Under the pieces are notes generated by a model. That model made no database searches. It was given only the letters and a program-made list of their open reading frames with translations, and was not told the DNA's origin. This document shows positions 7,414 through 17,600 of a DNA stretch of 64,000 nt, in pieces. This DNA is from an uncultured Flavobacteriales bacterium (GTDB lineage Bacteria > Bacteroidota > Bacteroidia > Flavobacteriales > Crocinitomicaceae). How positions within the stretch are numbered: position 1 is the stretch's first letter; every line of letters begins with the position of its first letter. The position numbers and the translations under genes are program-made. The stretch spans positions 124,001 to 188,000 of the forward strand of contig CAMLFH010000004.1 in assembly GCA_946479285.1 (NCBI GenBank), in the 5' to 3' direction.

Positions 7414-8742
7414 CTAATTTTTGACCAATCGGACAGTTTTTATCGTGTTTTCACTTTGAACTGACACAAAATAAATTCCCGAAGTAAAAGCCGATAAATC
7501 CAATTGGTGCATTCCTGAAATTTCTCTTTGAACAACTATTCTTCCTTCCGGATTTGTTACAACCAGCATAGCATTCCCTTTGTTTTCAATGGTAACCAGA
7601 TCGCTTGCCGGATTCGGATAAACTTTCAGTTCCATATCCGCCCATTCATTTAACCCCAGGTTTAAAGGGCTTAATCTGTAAGCGAAGGTTTCGAAAGTCA
7701 CTGTATCTATTCCGTATCCTGCAATGTAATCGCCATTCGCCGACATGCAATTTGCCGAATAAATAAGCTTATTTCCGGTTGTAATTCCCAATACATTGTG
7801 TGCGTAATCGTTTAAGTTCATCATCCCTTCAGCCTGCGTCCAAATGAATGGAATTTCCGGATCCCATGGCCCAACCTGGATTCTTCCTACCGCAACGGTT
7901 CCGTCATCGCTTAATGCCGCAACATATGACTGTCCGCCCGGAGATAAACTCCCCAAATCAACTACTCCCGTAGCCTGGCTCCAGATCCATGCATTCCCAT
8001 TGTTCGCATAATCGCCGGCACCGCCGATCCAGTTTCCGTCTGTAGATATAGCTGTGCATTCCCCCATCTGATTGTATTCATCGTTTGGATTTCCATTGGG
8101 ATCCAACAAAATAAATTCATTGGGGAAATAACCACCTGCCGGATTTTTTCTCCAGACCGCAGATTTCCAGGGTCCGTTAAAATCCTGCCACCCGACAACA
8201 ACCGAAGCGTTTCCATTTACTGCATTTGCACGGGTACTTTTTCCGGCAAACAAAGTCCCCAGATCAATAATACCTTCTGTAGCATTCCAGGCAACAGCAT
8301 CTGTATAGCCACCTGTTTTCCAGGCATTTCCTACTACCGTATTCCCATCACCGGAAATACAATACCCTCCGCTTCTGGCAGTATCCATTGCAACACCAAG
8401 ACTTCCCAATGCAGTCCAGGAATTCGTTGTTCTGTCGTAGCGGGCCATTTCTACTTTATTGTTTGCAAGAGCGGATCCCGAAAGGAAATTTCCGTTTAAC
8501 GAAAACGTAACTCCGCCACCAACTCCATTTCCAGGAGCGATCCCACCAATGTATTCAACCGCTTGTGTTTCGGGGGTCCAAATAGAAAAAGGGCCCGTCC
8601 ATTCTTCATACCCGGCAACTTCGCCGGTATTGGAAACGCCCTGGGTTTGGAAAAATACAGTTTTCACTATTAGTTGAGAGAATCCCACATTGGACAGTCC
8701 AACTATTCCTGCAATAATTACCAGCTTTTTTTTCATCTTCAT
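7414..8742 (-). CDS. T9SS sorted protein with HAF-like repeats
   Basis: About 442 residues from the ATG at 8742 (MKMKKKLVII, signal peptide ending near NVGFSQ); a longer frame upstream is untranslated leader. The body has several repeats of the form LG(S/T)L..., S/N-A..., G..VVVG (for example VDLGSLSPGGQSYVAALSDD), resembling the HAF extracellular repeat, likely a beta-propeller. The last ~75 residues are a T9SS type A sorting domain (VYPNPASDLVTIENKG ... GIYFVSVQSENTIKTVRLVK). It is predicted to be exported and anchored on or released from the cell surface. Confidence 0.85.
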   Translation of the reverse strand: MKMKKKLVIIAGIVGLSNVGFSQLIVKTVFFQTQGVSNTGEVAGYEEWTGPFSIWTPETQAVEYIGGIAPGNGVGGGVTFSLNGNFLSGSALANNKVEMARYDRTTNSWTALGSLGVAMDTARSGGYCISGDGNTVVGNAWKTGGYTDAVAWNATEGIIDLGTLFAGKSTRANAVNGNASVVVGWQDFNGPWKSAVWRKNPAGGYFPNEFILLDPNGNPNDEYNQMGECTAISTDGNWIGGAGDYANNGNAWIWSQATGVVDLGSLSPGGQSYVAALSDDGTVAVGRIQVGPWDPEIPFIWTQAEGMMNLNDYAHNVLGITTGNKLIYSANCMSANGDYIAGYGIDTVTFETFAYRLSPLNLGLNEWADMELKVYPNPASDLVTIENKGNAMLVVTNPEGRIVVQREISGMHQLDLSAFTSGIYFVSVQSENTIKTVRLVKN

Positions 8743-8958
8743 ACTGTGTTTTATAGTTATTAGCAGCTGCAGTAATGGTTCTAAAAAAATCAAAACATAC
8801 AACCTTGCACCGAAAGTAGCCTGCTTCCGGTGGCTAAAACTTATTTCTGCTCTTACAAACACAGTACATCTAAAAAAGAACGCATTACATTTACAATACA
8901 TTAAAACACAAAACATTGAATATCAATGAATTGAACACAAATAATAAGTCGGTTTCTA

Positions 8959-10608
8959 TTACAGATTCATCAGGAAATTTACCAGTTGGATATCTTCACC
9001 ATCCATACCCATTTTTTTTCTTAAACGGGTTCTCGCTACTGTAATGCTGTTGGGTGATTGATTGGTAATGGATGAAATATCTTTGGTTGACATATTCAGA
9101 CGAAGAAATGCGCAAAGCTTTTTTTCATTTGAAGTTAGCGCTGGAAATTTATCCTGGAGCGACTGATAAAAATCAGGATGTACATTGGTGAAATGAACTT
9201 CAAATTCTTCCCACCCGCTGTTGTGCTGCCCGGATCGCAAATCGGAAATGATTTCCTGTATTAAATCCTGGTTTTCTTTGCCGGAAGAAAGTTTCGCTTT
9301 TTTAAGGTTTTGGGTAACACGTTCCAAAAGTTCGGTATTCTTCAGCATAAAAAGTGCCCTGGCTGTTAGTTCACGCTCTTTAAACTCAAGATTTTCTTCC
9401 AGTGTTTTATGTGCCAAATCCAAATTTTCACGTTCAAGCTTCAGTTTTTCTTCTTTTAATTTCGCCGTCCTGATCCTGATCCGCATGATAATAATAAAGA
9501 AAAGCGCTACAGCAAGTATAAATAAAAGAACCACTAGAAGAACCACTTTTTGAAGTCCATCCGATTCATTCTGCTTCAATTTCAATTCATACACTTTTCT
9601 GTCCCGTTCCCGCTGATGCTTTTCTTCCAGGGAAGCAATAGCCGTTTTGCTTTCCAGGTTATAGATCTCATCGTTCAGTTTCTTGAATTGCTTATGATAA
9701 ATCAAAGCTTCCCGGTAGTTTTTTAAAGTATCGTGAACAGAAGATAATGATTCCAGTGAAATCAATATAGATGACTTATTTCCTGTTTTCCTGCTTAATT
9801 GAAGTCCTTCCGTAAAATACTCCTGCGCCCGATTGAAATCACCTCTGAACACTTCATTCTTCCCTAAATTATTTAGCACCTGAGCCTGTCCTTGTTCATC
9901 ACCCGCCTGTTTTCTTATTTTGAGGGATTTTTGAAAATAATGACTCGCCAAATCCAATTCATTTTGTTCCAAATGGCAAATTCCGATATTATTTAACAGA
10001 GATCCTTCGTACCCTGAATCTTTTAAGGTTTTATTCAGATCTAATGCATTCCTGAAATATACGAGCGCTGTTTCATAATCATTTTGACTGATAAAAACAG
10101 CCGCCATATTGTTATAGACTTTCAGTTTTCGACTGGTCAGCTCTTTTTGGGACGTTCGCTTGTCTGCCTTCTCTAAAATGAGCAAGGCTTCTTCCTGGCA
10201 GGCAATGCTTTTCCTGTAATTTTTTAACTGAAGGTACAGCACTCCTATTTTTACCCGCGAATCAGCCTTTAATAAAACCAGGTGAAAATTTCCGGGATGC
10301 TTAAGTACCGCTTTATCCACCATGCTTTTACCTTGCAGGTAGTATTTCATGGAATTTGCAAAATCACTTTTAAACTTGTAAGCATCTCCCAGGTTGAGAA
10401 GTATTTCAATCTTTAAGTCAACCGAGCTGACATGAGGAATCTTTTTAACCGCTTTCAGTCCTTCTGCCAATGCAGAATCTGTATTTTGGTCCAGCAGCCT
10501 TTCCGAAGCTTCCAGATGCATTCGCGCACGGAGATCTTCCTTTTGTCCAAAGGACCAAAGACCGGATACTATCCAAATAGAAACAAGTATGAATTTCCTG
10601 TAGTTCAT
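8959..10608 (-). CDS. TPR protein with membrane helix and LuxR-type HTH
   Basis: 549 residues. Signal sequence (to ~22), tetratricopeptide repeats (~30-330; YNNMAAVFISQNDYETALVY, LNNIGICHLEQNELDLASHY), one membrane helix near 350-372, a charged coiled coil (~375-440) and a C-terminal LuxR-like HTH (~485-549; SNEKKLCAFLRLNMSTKDIS, NSITVARTRLRKKM). This is a frequent Bacteroidota one-component architecture with periplasmic TPRs and a cytoplasmic HTH. The signal and targets are unknown. It is monocistronic, divergent from the radical SAM gene. Confidence 0.88.
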   Translation of the reverse strand: MNYRKFILVSIWIVSGLWSFGQKEDLRARMHLEASERLLDQNTDSALAEGLKAVKKIPHVSSVDLKIEILLNLGDAYKFKSDFANSMKYYLQGKSMVDKAVLKHPGNFHLVLLKADSRVKIGVLYLQLKNYRKSIACQEEALLILEKADKRTSQKELTSRKLKVYNNMAAVFISQNDYETALVYFRNALDLNKTLKDSGYEGSLLNNIGICHLEQNELDLASHYFQKSLKIRKQAGDEQGQAQVLNNLGKNEVFRGDFNRAQEYFTEGLQLSRKTGNKSSILISLESLSSVHDTLKNYREALIYHKQFKKLNDEIYNLESKTAIASLEEKHQRERDRKVYELKLKQNESDGLQKVVLLVVLLFILAVALFFIIIMRIRIRTAKLKEEKLKLERENLDLAHKTLEENLEFKERELTARALFMLKNTELLERVTQNLKKAKLSSGKENQDLIQEIISDLRSGQHNSGWEEFEVHFTNVHPDFYQSLQDKFPALTSNEKKLCAFLRLNMSTKDISSITNQSPNSITVARTRLRKKMGMDGEDIQLVNFLMNL

Positions 10609-10832
10609 TGCTTTTAAGTGATGCGGAATGCAGTCAAATATACAGTTATCTTATTTAAATATCACTCCACCTCCAATTCAAGGGAAACCCTGCTGTTCCT
10701 TTACATGCTTTGTTTAGTGATGGTAGTAAACATCCCGGATTCCGAAGCGTCCGTTAACAGCAGCATTCTTCTGTGATAAGATGAATTCCATAAAATAACA
10801 ATACTTTTACGGTATCAATTTAAAGTCTCGTT

Positions 10833-13031
10833 TTGAAAAATCAGTTCTTATTAGTCACTCCCCCATTTACGCAGCTCAACACTCCGTATCCGGCGACGGC
10901 TTACCTGAAAGGATTTTTAAACACGAAAAACGCTTCTTCCGTTCAGGCTGATTTGGGAATTGAAGTAATTCTTGAAATCTTTTCAAGCACCGGATTAAGC
11001 GCTCTTTTCTCTGAAATAGGGACAAAAGAGTTAGCATTGAGTCAAAATGCAGAACGCATCATTACGCTTCAAAGCGATTACATTCAAACCATTGATTCAG
11101 TAATTCTTTTCCTGCAAGGTAAAAATCCAAGTCTTGCTCATTTGATTTGTCAGGATGATTTTTTACCCGAAGCTTCCCGTTTCAATGAACTGGATGAGCT
11201 TGACTGGGCATTCGGGATCATGGGTACACAGGATAAAGCGAAACATTTAGCCACACTCTACCTCGAAGATATTTCCGACCTGATCGTTGAAACAATTGAT
11301 CCGCATTTCGGTTTCAGTCGTTATGCTGAGCGCTTGGGAAGGTCCGCACTTAGCTTTGATGAACTATACGATTCTCTTCAGCAGGAAATCACTTATACAG
11401 ATCGGATTTTACTGAGATTACTCGAAAAAAGACTCCACGACACAGATCCGCAGATTGCGGCTTTTTCTGTTCCTTTTCCGGGGAATTTGTATGCTGCTTT
11501 TCGTTCTGCGCAATTTATCAAACAGCACTTTCCACACATAAAAACAGTGATGGGAGGAGGTTATCCCAATACGGAATTGCGTTCGATCTCTGATACGCGC
11601 GTGTTCGGGTTCTTTGACTTTATTACACTGGATGATGGCGAAGCGCCCATTGAAAACCTGTTGGAGCATGTTTCCGGGAAAAGAGCTATTCGTGACTTGA
11701 AGCGAACTTTTACGCTGATTGATCAACAAGTAGTTTATTGCAATCATTCAACGACTCAGGATTACAAACAGCGTGATTTGGGCACACCGGATTACAGCGA
11801 TTTGCTCCTGGACCAATACATTTCCGTCATTGAAATAGTAAATCCGATGCACCGCATGTGGAGTGACGGCCGCTGGAATAAACTCACCATGGCACACGGA
11901 TGTTATTGGGGTAAATGTACTTTTTGCGACATTTCACTGGATTACATCCAGATTTATGAACCGGCAACGGCTAAGATACTGGTTGACCGCATGGAGGAAC
12001 TCATCCTTCAAACGGGTCAAAATGGCTTTCACTTTGTGGACGAAGCTGCACCTCCGGCTTTGATGCGTGAACTGGCCCTGGAAATTATCCGTCGGAAATT
12101 GGTGGTGAGCTGGTGGACGAATATTCGCTTTGAAAAGAGTTTCACCCGGGATTTGTGCTTGCTGCTTAAAACTTCGGGATGCATTGCTGTTTCCGGAGGA
12201 TTGGAAGTGGCTTCCGACCGTTTGCTGGCCTTGATCGACAAAGGAGTTACTGTTGCCCAGGTAGCGCAGGTGACGCGGAACTTCACAGAAACCGGCATTA
12301 TGGTCCATGCCTATTTGATGTATGGATTTCCGACTCAAACCGTGATTGAAACGATTGATTCACTGGAAATGGTGCGTCAATTATTTGAAACAGGCATCCT
12401 GCAATCTGGTTTCTGGCACCAGTTTGCCATGACTGCACACAGTCCTATCGGCTTAAATCCGGAGAAATTTGATGTGGTCCGTGAAACAGGAACCGGGAGT
12501 TTTGCCAACAACGATTTGACACACAGCGACAAAACGGGAATCGATCACGACCAATTCAGTTTCGGGTTGAAAAAATCCCTTTACAACTTCATGCATGGAA
12601 TCGGCTTCGACCTGCCTTTGCAGAACTGGTTTGATTTTAAAGTTCCCCGTACATCCATTCCCCCTGATTTTATAGAGCAGGCAATCGAAGAACCTGAAAT
12701 GGGCTTTGTGAAACCAAGCTCCCGGGTTGTATGGCTGGCATCGCAGCCTTCGGTACAATTCTATACCAAATCCAAAAAGGGAAATCAATGGGAAATGGCC
12801 GAGTTGACCTTTCACACCAAAAAGGATTTGTTCTCCATCCAGGTCTCTAAATCACAAGGGATTTGGCTGAGCAAGATGCTTTCTGAAATTTCAGCAGCTG
12901 AAAACAAGAAACGCCTTTTCCACGAAATCAAATCTGACTATGAACAAGAAGTTCCGGAAGCAGATTTCGAACCTTTCTGGTATGGAAAACAGGTTGCACA
13001 ACTGAAAGAAGCGGGATTGTTGGTTTTGTAA
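10833..13031 (+). CDS. B12-binding-type radical SAM protein
   Basis: 732 residues from a TTG start (10833; no nearby ATG in frame). The N-terminus LLVTPPFTQLNTPYPATAYL and a Rossmann-like segment (VMGGGYPNTELRS ... FDFITLDDGEAPIENLL) fit the cobalamin-binding radical SAM group (COG1032-like). The radical SAM core has GCYWGKCTFCD with Cys357, Cys362 and Cys365: the spacing is CX4CX2C, not the classical CX3CX2C. HFVDEAAPP and SGGLEVASDRLL follow in the barrel. The substrate is not predictable; no precursor peptide or partner gene lies next to it. The stop is one base from the convergent kinase gene. Confidence 0.85.
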   Translation: MKNQFLLVTPPFTQLNTPYPATAYLKGFLNTKNASSVQADLGIEVILEIFSSTGLSALFSEIGTKELALSQNAERIITLQSDYIQTIDSVILFLQGKNPSLAHLICQDDFLPEASRFNELDELDWAFGIMGTQDKAKHLATLYLEDISDLIVETIDPHFGFSRYAERLGRSALSFDELYDSLQQEITYTDRILLRLLEKRLHDTDPQIAAFSVPFPGNLYAAFRSAQFIKQHFPHIKTVMGGGYPNTELRSISDTRVFGFFDFITLDDGEAPIENLLEHVSGKRAIRDLKRTFTLIDQQVVYCNHSTTQDYKQRDLGTPDYSDLLLDQYISVIEIVNPMHRMWSDGRWNKLTMAHGCYWGKCTFCDISLDYIQIYEPATAKILVDRMEELILQTGQNGFHFVDEAAPPALMRELALEIIRRKLVVSWWTNIRFEKSFTRDLCLLLKTSGCIAVSGGLEVASDRLLALIDKGVTVAQVAQVTRNFTETGIMVHAYLMYGFPTQTVIETIDSLEMVRQLFETGILQSGFWHQFAMTAHSPIGLNPEKFDVVRETGTGSFANNDLTHSDKTGIDHDQFSFGLKKSLYNFMHGIGFDLPLQNWFDFKVPRTSIPPDFIEQAIEEPEMGFVKPSSRVVWLASQPSVQFYTKSKKGNQWEMAELTFHTKKDLFSIQVSKSQGIWLSKMLSEISAAENKKRLFHEIKSDYEQEVPEADFEPFWYGKQVAQLKEAGLLVL

Positions 13032-13032
13032 T

Positions 13033-14091
13033 TCACTCAAACTCCAATTCAAAACAAACTCCTTCTCCACTCTCTTTCTTTTTAATCGAACCATTCAGCT
13101 GTTCTGCAAATCCATCAATTAAAAAATGTCCGAAGTGGTGATCACCGTCGTCTTCCGCACCTTCAGAGAAACCAATTCCATCATCTTTATAAGTGAGCAG
13201 GTATTTCCCTTCTTTCAATTGAAGCCCGAGGTAAACAGATCCGTGATCTCTTCCTTTAAAACCGTGGAGGATTGAATTCGTAATCCATTCGTTGATCAGC
13301 AGGCCCAGCGGGATCATTTTATCTACCGGAAGTTCCAGGTAATCAATATCGAGGACCAGTTTAAAATTGTCCGGTTCGTTTACCAATGAATTCAGGCAGT
13401 CTTTGAAGAGTTTTTCCCAGTAATTCGCCACGTTGATAAGCGCCAGGTCCTTATGCTTATAAAGCGATTCATGAATACTGGCAATGGTTTCGATCCGCGA
13501 CTGGGTTTTATCCAGTACACCGTTGAAATTGTTGTTTCCTTCTTCAATTTGGAGACGAATGAGACTGGAAATGATCTGCAGGTTGTTTTTAACCCGGTGA
13601 TGCATTTCTTTCAGGATCACATCTTTTTCATTGTTCAGCTTCTCCAGATCTGCAGTGCGCTTCTTTACTTTGCTCTCCAGGTCATTTTTCAGCTGGATCA
13701 ATTCTTCCTCTGCTCTTTTGCGGTTGGTAATATCGGTGGAGAGTACAAAAATCCCTTCAGAAACAGGTTCAATGCGCAATTCGAACCAATTATTGGTTCC
13801 ATCACTGTAAATAAATTCATTCTCAAACTGAATAGTTATGCGTTCATCCATACATTTTTGAAGCTGGCTGAACATATAGGTATCTTCAATTCCCGGATAA
13901 CATTCCATCATCGTTTTTCCGATCAGATGATCAATGCTACTTTGTCCTTGGCTTGCAACAGTAGTATTTACGTACAGGTATTTCCAATTGTAATCAATTA
14001 CCTGGAAACCTTCCAATAAACTGTCAAGAATACTTAAGTTCAATATAGATCGTCTCAATGAAATAGTGTTTAAGAAGTAAATAATGACCAA
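13033..14091 (-). CDS. PAS-domain sensor histidine kinase, HisKA_2 type
   Basis: About 352 residues. A PAS/PAC domain (~20-125; DSLLEGFQVIDYNWKYLYVN, GIFVLSTDITNRKRAEEE), a coiled-coil linker, a HisKA_2 box with EMHHRVKNNLQIISSLIRLQ (His164-His165) and an ATPase domain with LLINEWITNSILHGF and YKDDGIGFSEG. No membrane helix: cytosolic. The listed start is TTG; TTG codons a little further in are alternatives. No response regulator is adjacent. Confidence 0.85.
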   Translation of the reverse strand: MVIIYFLNTISLRRSILNLSILDSLLEGFQVIDYNWKYLYVNTTVASQGQSSIDHLIGKTMMECYPGIEDTYMFSQLQKCMDERITIQFENEFIYSDGTNNWFELRIEPVSEGIFVLSTDITNRKRAEEELIQLKNDLESKVKKRTADLEKLNNEKDVILKEMHHRVKNNLQIISSLIRLQIEEGNNNFNGVLDKTQSRIETIASIHESLYKHKDLALINVANYWEKLFKDCLNSLVNEPDNFKLVLDIDYLELPVDKMIPLGLLINEWITNSILHGFKGRDHGSVYLGLQLKEGKYLLTYKDDGIGFSEGAEDDGDHHFGHFLIDGFAEQLNGSIKKKESGEGVCFELEFE

Positions 14092-14139
14092 TTACTCCTT
14101 TAATATACAAAAATTGAAGGAATTGATCCGAAAATAAGA

Positions 14140-15276
14140 TCAGTTATTGGATATCATGAGTTTTTTAGAAACACTAAACCCTTCACCCGAAATTTGAAAC
14201 AGGTAATTTCCTGATTTGAGGTGGCTGACATCCAGGTGCTGAATATTTTCACCTCTCTTCCGTTCTACTTTTCTACCACTAAGATCCTGAACAAGAATTT
14301 CTGTAACACGAAGATTCCCACCGGTCCGAATAGTTATCGCATCCTGTGTCGGATTCGGCCAAAAACTCACTTCCACGTCCTGGTGATCGGCAATAGAAGC
14401 CGTAGACTCATAGTGACTGAAGAAACGCCAGATTTCTTTGCAGGCATCAAAGTCCATGCAGGTATTCCCGGAAGAACCTGAAACCGGCCAGCCCGGCCAG
14501 GAATGCCCACCCCCGATTATCCGAAACAATTCAACTGTATTTCCGTTAATGCCGCCTGAATAAACGGATCTTTCAGCCGTTGCATTATCCGCAGTATTTG
14601 TATTGGGAACGGAAGTCACAGCCGGAACAGGGTTACAGTTATTCTGGTCGACCCAGAACAGGTTCGTATCGTCTATTCCTTTCATAGTGGATGTTCCAGC
14701 GTATGGATTTGTACTATCGTCCGTTCCGTGAATATGCAGAACCGGAATCGGATGCTGAGGATCGCATTCATCATACATATCTACCGACATAGAGCCTGTT
14801 ACAGTTCCAATTGCCGCAAACCGATTGGTCTGACAAGCCATGAGGTAAGCCATAAAACTTCCGTTTGACATTCCTGTGCAGTAAATCCGATGCTGATTAA
14901 TACTGTAACCTGCTGAAATGGTATCAATAAGTGCTTCCAGAAAGCCGACATCGTCAACCGTTGAGCCCAGGATATTTTCATAATTCCAGAACTTCACACC
15001 GAACATCGTGGAGCCATCCGGATGGACCATGATAAAATTGGCTGTATCTGCAATTGGTCTGAAATCGCGATTTTGTGCAAAATCTGCCCCGCTGGAACTC
15101 AATCCGTGCAAACCGATCAACATTGGAACAGGATTTCCGGGAACATAAGATGCAGGAACATAAAAGGAATAAGTGCGGGTGATCCCTCCATGAACAAAGG
15201 AACCTGAAACAGTTGTCTGAGCATCAACCGATCCGAATAAACAAATCAGAAGCGCAATTATGCAGTAGGATTTCAT
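14140..15276 (-). CDS. T9SS sorted PHB-depolymerase/feruloyl-esterase-like hydrolase
   Basis: 378 residues. Signal peptide to ~19 (SVDAQ), then an alpha/beta-hydrolase of the LpqC/CE1 esterase group: LIGLHGLSSSGADF (oxyanion), the nucleophile elbow CTGMSNGSFMAYLMA with Ser137, an acidic region HIHGTDDSTNPY and the His in GGGHSWPG. The C-terminal ~75 residues are a T9SS type A sorting domain (FWPNPTQDAITIRTGG ... GNYLFQISGEGFSVSKKLMI). It probably hydrolyses polyester or feruloyl/acetyl esters outside the cell. Substrate not determined by sequence. Confidence 0.87.
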   Translation of the reverse strand: MKSYCIIALLICLFGSVDAQTTVSGSFVHGGITRTYSFYVPASYVPGNPVPMLIGLHGLSSSGADFAQNRDFRPIADTANFIMVHPDGSTMFGVKFWNYENILGSTVDDVGFLEALIDTISAGYSINQHRIYCTGMSNGSFMAYLMACQTNRFAAIGTVTGSMSVDMYDECDPQHPIPVLHIHGTDDSTNPYAGTSTMKGIDDTNLFWVDQNNCNPVPAVTSVPNTNTADNATAERSVYSGGINGNTVELFRIIGGGHSWPGWPVSGSSGNTCMDFDACKEIWRFFSHYESTASIADHQDVEVSFWPNPTQDAITIRTGGNLRVTEILVQDLSGRKVERKRGENIQHLDVSHLKSGNYLFQISGEGFSVSKKLMISNN

Positions 15277-15314
15277 GAATTAAATATATGAAATAGGAAC
15301 CAGACAGGCAATAA

Positions 15315-15355
15315 AAAATCCCGCTCTTCAGCCGAAGCTTACCAAACGGGATTTT
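15315..15355 (-). terminator. rho-independent terminator of GT2 gene
   Basis: AAAATCCCG (15315-15323) pairs with CGGGATTTT (15347-15355), with an inner CTTC/GAAG stem. The A-run on the plus strand gives the T-run for the minus-strand transcript ending at 15399. Confidence 0.75.
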
Positions 15356-15398
15356 CCACCTAACCACTATACACTACTACTTATGGCCTTAAATGTCT

Positions 15399-16817
15399 TT
15401 ACTTCGTTACAGGGAGATCACGTGTCAGCCAGCCTCTTCTGCTTGCTGTTGCAATGGCATATGGCGTGATCCAGAACAAAGTGAATGTGTAAAATATGCT
15501 GTATGGATATGCCCAAAGGGATTCCAACAAATTATGTCTTTTCGTATAAAAGAATACCTGGATGCTAGAGAAAATGAATAAGCTTAAAAACGCAGAGCTC
15601 AGGAATAAAATCGGATGTGTGCAGATCAGGAAGAACATGAGTGCCATTGCCGGATATGCGATAAATACTTTCAGCCACTGATCTAACAATAAGATCCGCG
15701 GACCAATTTTAGATTCTTCCCGGAACTTTCCGAAAGCGAATTTGCTCATTGCAATATTTTCGCGGATATTACTTCTTTCCCACCGGATAAACATCTTGTA
15801 TAACCCTTTGTACTTCTCCGGAATATTGGTAAACACGTATGCGTTTCTCTGGAACAACACCCGGTATCCTTGTTTCAGGATCATGTTGGTCATTGCGCGG
15901 TCTTCACCGATATCGCTCACCTGTCCCATGAATGTCTGATTCATCCAATCCGGTAAACAAGCCATTACGACATCTTTTCGGTATGCGGCCAGTGCGCCGG
16001 GCGTACACAACACTGATCCCAGTTTGCTTTGAGCCGAACGTATAAATTCGAAACTGAAGGTAAAACTGACGTTCAGCATCCGCGGGATCATTGCATTCTT
16101 GTTATTCAAGACGCGCACGTTACCAGCCACTGCACCACATTTTTCATCCAAAATAAATGGACTAACCAAATTTCTTAAAGTATCTTTTTTTACAATCGAA
16201 TCGCTGTCAACTGTTACGAATACATCTCCTGAAGCCAGGTTGAATCCACGATACAAAGCATGTCTTTTTCCCTGATTGTGGGTCTGCTGGTAAATCTCCA
16301 AACGATCCCCCCATTCTGCTTTGGCTTTTTTCATCCATTCCCAGGTGTCGTCTTTACTTCCATCGTCGATAGAAATCAATTGCATTTTGTCTGCCGGATA
16401 ATCGCTTTCAGCCAAACTTTTTAATGTCTGATAAACCAATTCTCCTTCGTTGTATGCAGGAACAATTACGGTACAATGCGGCAATTGTTCATCGCTTACA
16501 GATTTTATCGATCTATAGTGCAGGTATAAAACCAGGATATATACTAAAAAGCAAATTTTGAAAATCAATAATGCGGTTGCCACTACGATCAATGCGATTC
16601 CCCAGGAATTATTCATTCTTTCCATGTGGAGTTCCTGGAAATAGGGTTGAAATAGGTAAACTAAAAATGCTGCCCCGATCATCAATAAGATAGCTCCTAA
16701 AAGAATGACAACGTCTTGAAATTTACGATGATTTTTCGGATGATAACTGTAAGTTGCCTTTGGGTCTGTGTGTTTGTTTGCCTGCATGTTATAAGCTTTG
16801 AATTTCCGTACAACCAT
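15399..16817 (-). CDS. GT2 processive glycosyltransferase, hyaluronan/chitin-synthase-like
   Basis: About 472 residues. Two N-terminal membrane helices (~30-100), a GT2 catalytic domain and C-terminal helices. Motifs: CTVIVPAYNEGELVYQTL, SIDDGSKDDTWEW, VTVDSDSI (DxD), GEDRAMTN, and RWERSN for the (Q/R)xxRW polymer-binding motif. This set is that of NodC/hyaluronan synthase type enzymes that make and extrude a beta-linked polysaccharide. No partner export or modification gene is adjacent. The frame begins with TTG at 16823; the ATGs at 16817 and 16787 are the likelier starts. Confidence 0.85.
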   Translation of the reverse strand: MVVRKFKAYNMQANKHTDPKATYSYHPKNHRKFQDVVILLGAILLMIGAAFLVYLFQPYFQELHMERMNNSWGIALIVVATALLIFKICFLVYILVLYLHYRSIKSVSDEQLPHCTVIVPAYNEGELVYQTLKSLAESDYPADKMQLISIDDGSKDDTWEWMKKAKAEWGDRLEIYQQTHNQGKRHALYRGFNLASGDVFVTVDSDSIVKKDTLRNLVSPFILDEKCGAVAGNVRVLNNKNAMIPRMLNVSFTFSFEFIRSAQSKLGSVLCTPGALAAYRKDVVMACLPDWMNQTFMGQVSDIGEDRAMTNMILKQGYRVLFQRNAYVFTNIPEKYKGLYKMFIRWERSNIRENIAMSKFAFGKFREESKIGPRILLLDQWLKVFIAYPAMALMFFLICTHPILFLSSAFLSLFIFSSIQVFFYTKRHNLLESLWAYPYSIFYTFTLFWITPYAIATASRRGWLTRDLPVTK

Positions 16818-16889
16818 TTTCAAGTTTTGTACCGAAGCTAAGAACTGCTGAAAAACAAGGGTTTATCGATTTAAGCAGGTTTTTAAATT

Positions 16890-16924
16890 GGGGAGAAAAG
16901 CAACATAGTGTGGAGTTTCTCCCC
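16890..16924 (-). terminator. hairpin downstream of DinB gene
   Basis: GGGGAGAAA (16890-16898) pairs with TTTCTCCCC (16916-16924), loop 17. It lies just after the DinB stop (16935) and before the GT2 gene. It lacks a clear T-run. Confidence 0.5.
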
Positions 16925-16934
16925 GATTTCACGA

Positions 16935-17453
16935 TTACTGATCATCCATCTTCCCGTCTTCATAAGTCGGACCGTAAAGTCCCGGAACTTTGTTGCCGGT
17001 AGCCCGCAGGTAAACGATCATTTCTCCGCGGTGGTGATAAATGTGATTGAATAAAAAACCTCTCGCCACAGTTCCTCTTGGAAAAGGTCCCATAACCGTT
17101 TTTCCACCGGCTTTCATAGTCCATGGAGTCTGCAGGTCTTCTTCTGTAATTGATTTCAGTGCAGCCCTCGCCTTTTCCAGGTTCGTTTCGAAAAGTTCAC
17201 GGGTGGCATGAATATCATCCGCAGATCCGCGTTCCATTTCGTCCGCATCCATATCGTACTCATCTTGTGTAAGTGTTCCTGCATACCAGTGATAAATGGT
17301 AGCAATGTGCTGGGCAAGTTCTCCCATCGACCAGGAATTTGGTGCTGGTTTAAATCCGAGATGACTCGCCGGAACAGCATGGAGCAATTTACGAGTGCTT
17401 TCAGCCTCGTGCTCAAATTCTTCTATTAATGCTTTTAATATCATGTTTATCAT
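16935..17453 (-). CDS. DinB-family four-helix protein
   Basis: About 172 residues from ATG 17453 (a second ATG is at 17444). DinB/YfiT-like metal-binding bundle: LRFKPAPNSWS-like segment HLGFKPAPNSWSMGELAQHI and HIYHHRGEMIVYLRATG supply the conserved His residues (in HI, HH). Family members are thiol transferases or unknown metalloenzymes. Its start region faces the HTH-pentapeptide gene, so the two share an intergenic control region. Confidence 0.85.
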   Translation of the reverse strand: MINMILKALIEEFEHEAESTRKLLHAVPASHLGFKPAPNSWSMGELAQHIATIYHWYAGTLTQDEYDMDADEMERGSADDIHATRELFETNLEKARAALKSITEEDLQTPWTMKAGGKTVMGPFPRGTVARGFLFNHIYHHRGEMIVYLRATGNKVPGLYGPTYEDGKMDDQ

Positions 17454-17600
17454 TTTAGAGGAATAAGTTAGGGCACTTAGCTTTTGAAACAAAATAGAGG
17501 ACTGTTAATAAAAGTAGTTTCTGTAAAAGATGTAAGAATTGGTCCGTTTATAGTAATCACGAAGCATCATCTAACGTTAGTTCCATTAAAAGAGATAAAA

